Origin: Sphingomonas sp. Leaf20
Lineage (GTDB): Bacteria; Pseudomonadota; Alphaproteobacteria; Sphingomonadales; Sphingomonadaceae
Assembly (NCBI RefSeq): GCF_001421535.1
Contig: NZ_LMKN01000008.1
Coordinates: forward strand, 710,980 to 774,979
Reading direction: 5' to 3'
Length of the DNA stretch: 64,000 nt
The translations under genes and the position numbers were made by a program. The notes beneath the pieces are model-generated. The model did no database searches, was not told where the DNA came from, and saw nothing but the letters and a program-made list of their open reading frames with translations. Of the stretch, positions 63,144 to 64,000 are shown one piece after another (the stretch's first letter is position 1; each line of letters opens with the position of its first letter).

Positions 63144-63989
63144 ATGACTCTCCCCGCATCGCCCGTCTGGTTCATCACGGGTTGCTCCACCGGCTTCGGC
63201 CGCGATCTCGCCAGGCTGGTCCTCGATCGCGGCTGGCGTGCCGTCGTCACCGCGCGTGACGCCGACCGGGTCGCCGACCTCGTCGAGGGGCATGACGAGA
63301 CCGCGCTCGCGCTCGCGCTCGACGTCAACGACCAGGCGCAGGTCGACGAAGCGGTTGCCGCGGCCAACGCGAAGTTCGGGCAGATCGACGTGCTCGTGAA
63401 CAATGCAGGCTATGGCTATCAGGCGACCGCCGAAGAGGGCGACGAGGCCGAGATCCGCGCCCAGTTCGACACCAACGTGTTCGGGCTGTTCGCGATCACG
63501 CGCGCGGTCCTGCCGATCATGCGCGCGCAGGGCAGCGGCAACATCGTCAACTTCACCTCGGTCGCCGGGCTCATCGGGTTTCCGGGATCGGGCTATTATG
63601 CGGCATCGAAGCACGCGGTCGAGGGCTGGTCTGACGCGCTGCTCGCCGAGGTCGGCCCGCTCGGGATCGGCGTGACCTGCGTCGAGCCGGGGCCGTTCCG
63701 CACTGACTGGGCAGGGCGATCGCTGCGCCAGACGCCAAGCCGGATCGCCGACTATGCCGAGACGGCAAAGGCGCGGATGGAGGGGACCAAGCAGGTCAGC
63801 GGCACGCAGGCGGGCGACCCCGTGCGCGCGGGCGAGGCGATCATCGCGGCGGTCGAGCAGGCGAACCCGCCGCGGCATCTGGTGCTCGGGAAATGGGGCT
63901 ATGACGCGATCACCGCCAAGCTGAAGGAGCGGCTCGAGGCGATCGAGCGCGCGCGGGACGTGAGTCTCGGTGCCGACTTCCCGGAATAA
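63144..63989 (+). CDS. Short-chain dehydrogenase/reductase (SDR) family oxidoreductase
   Basis: A 281-residue NAD(P)-dependent oxidoreductase. The glycine motif TGCSTGFG is at residues 12-19, the NNAGYG motif at about 86-91, and the catalytic tetrad has Ser139 in FTSVAG and Tyr152/Lys156 in YAASK. The C-terminal extension matches the classical SDR length. Substrate unknown. It follows the PhoX-like gene by 95 bases. Only 11 bases remain before the window edge. Confidence 0.9.
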   Translation: MTLPASPVWFITGCSTGFGRDLARLVLDRGWRAVVTARDADRVADLVEGHDETALALALDVNDQAQVDEAVAAANAKFGQIDVLVNNAGYGYQATAEEGDEAEIRAQFDTNVFGLFAITRAVLPIMRAQGSGNIVNFTSVAGLIGFPGSGYYAASKHAVEGWSDALLAEVGPLGIGVTCVEPGPFRTDWAGRSLRQTPSRIADYAETAKARMEGTKQVSGTQAGDPVRAGEAIIAAVEQANPPRHLVLGKWGYDAITAKLKERLEAIERARDVSLGADFPE

Positions 63990-64000
63990 GCGCCGCTCGC

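Overview
The window reads as a chromosomal segment of a high-GC alphaproteobacterium of the sphingomonad group. The signs are a GTTC-N7-GTTC LexA box before recA, a GGAAC-N17-GTT EcfG-type promoter before a csbD gene, a beta-propeller phytase paired with a large TonB-dependent receptor, the family content, and uniformly GC-rich codon use. It is almost entirely housekeeping and metabolic DNA. I see no insertion sequence, prophage, CRISPR array or rRNA. One tRNA-Gly(CCC) is present.

Layout. 1-12.3 kb: the 3' end of thiG; a CsbD stress protein; a HAD hydrolase; an SplB-like radical SAM protein; a beta-barrel protein; a moaB/lytic transglycosylase/uracil-DNA-glycosylase-like cluster; ETF-ubiquinone oxidoreductase, a TPR protein and ispE; SOS-controlled recA. 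12.5-16.7 kb: a methyltransferase, a GST, a dicarboxylate symporter and an exported M24 peptidase. 16.7-21.5 kb: leftward nadE followed by CDP-alcohol phosphotransferase, inositol-3-phosphate synthase and sugar-phosphate nucleotidyltransferase genes, which together look like a CDP-inositol pathway. 21.6-28.6 kb: small membrane and redox proteins, panB, the yfgM-bamB-der block, a TusA-like protein and an orphan Hpt protein. 28.7-34.1 kb: bfr, bfd, purL, map and a CinA-like protein. 34.2-37.8 kb: a 37-residue membrane peptide, a TetR-controlled unit with three operator-like dyads, a 3-hydroxyisobutyrate-dehydrogenase-like enzyme, and a glutaredoxin-TspO-DCC operon. 37.9-42.1 kb: phytase and its receptor behind a textbook Pho box. 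42.3-46.9 kb: tRNA-Gly, an OFA-type transporter, an FAH-family hydrolase, a catalase-like protein and a metallophosphoesterase. 47-60.3 kb: rpoC, rpoB, rplL and rplJ, all leftward, but with rplJL and rpoBC separated by about 3.5 kb holding an EAL phosphodiesterase and a proline-rich membrane protein on the other strand. 60.5-64 kb: a PhoX-family phosphatase and a short-chain dehydrogenase.

The most interesting items are the CDP-inositol gene set, for which no lipid or solute product is obvious in such an organism; the Pho-box phytase/receptor unit; the split ribosomal-protein/RNA-polymerase operon with its own rpoB promoter and attenuator-like leader; the three-dyad TetR circuit controlling an uncharacterised small protein; and two very short reading frames at 34210-34323 and 56007-56087. 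All functional calls rest on reading the translated sequence and recognising motifs; no database search was run.
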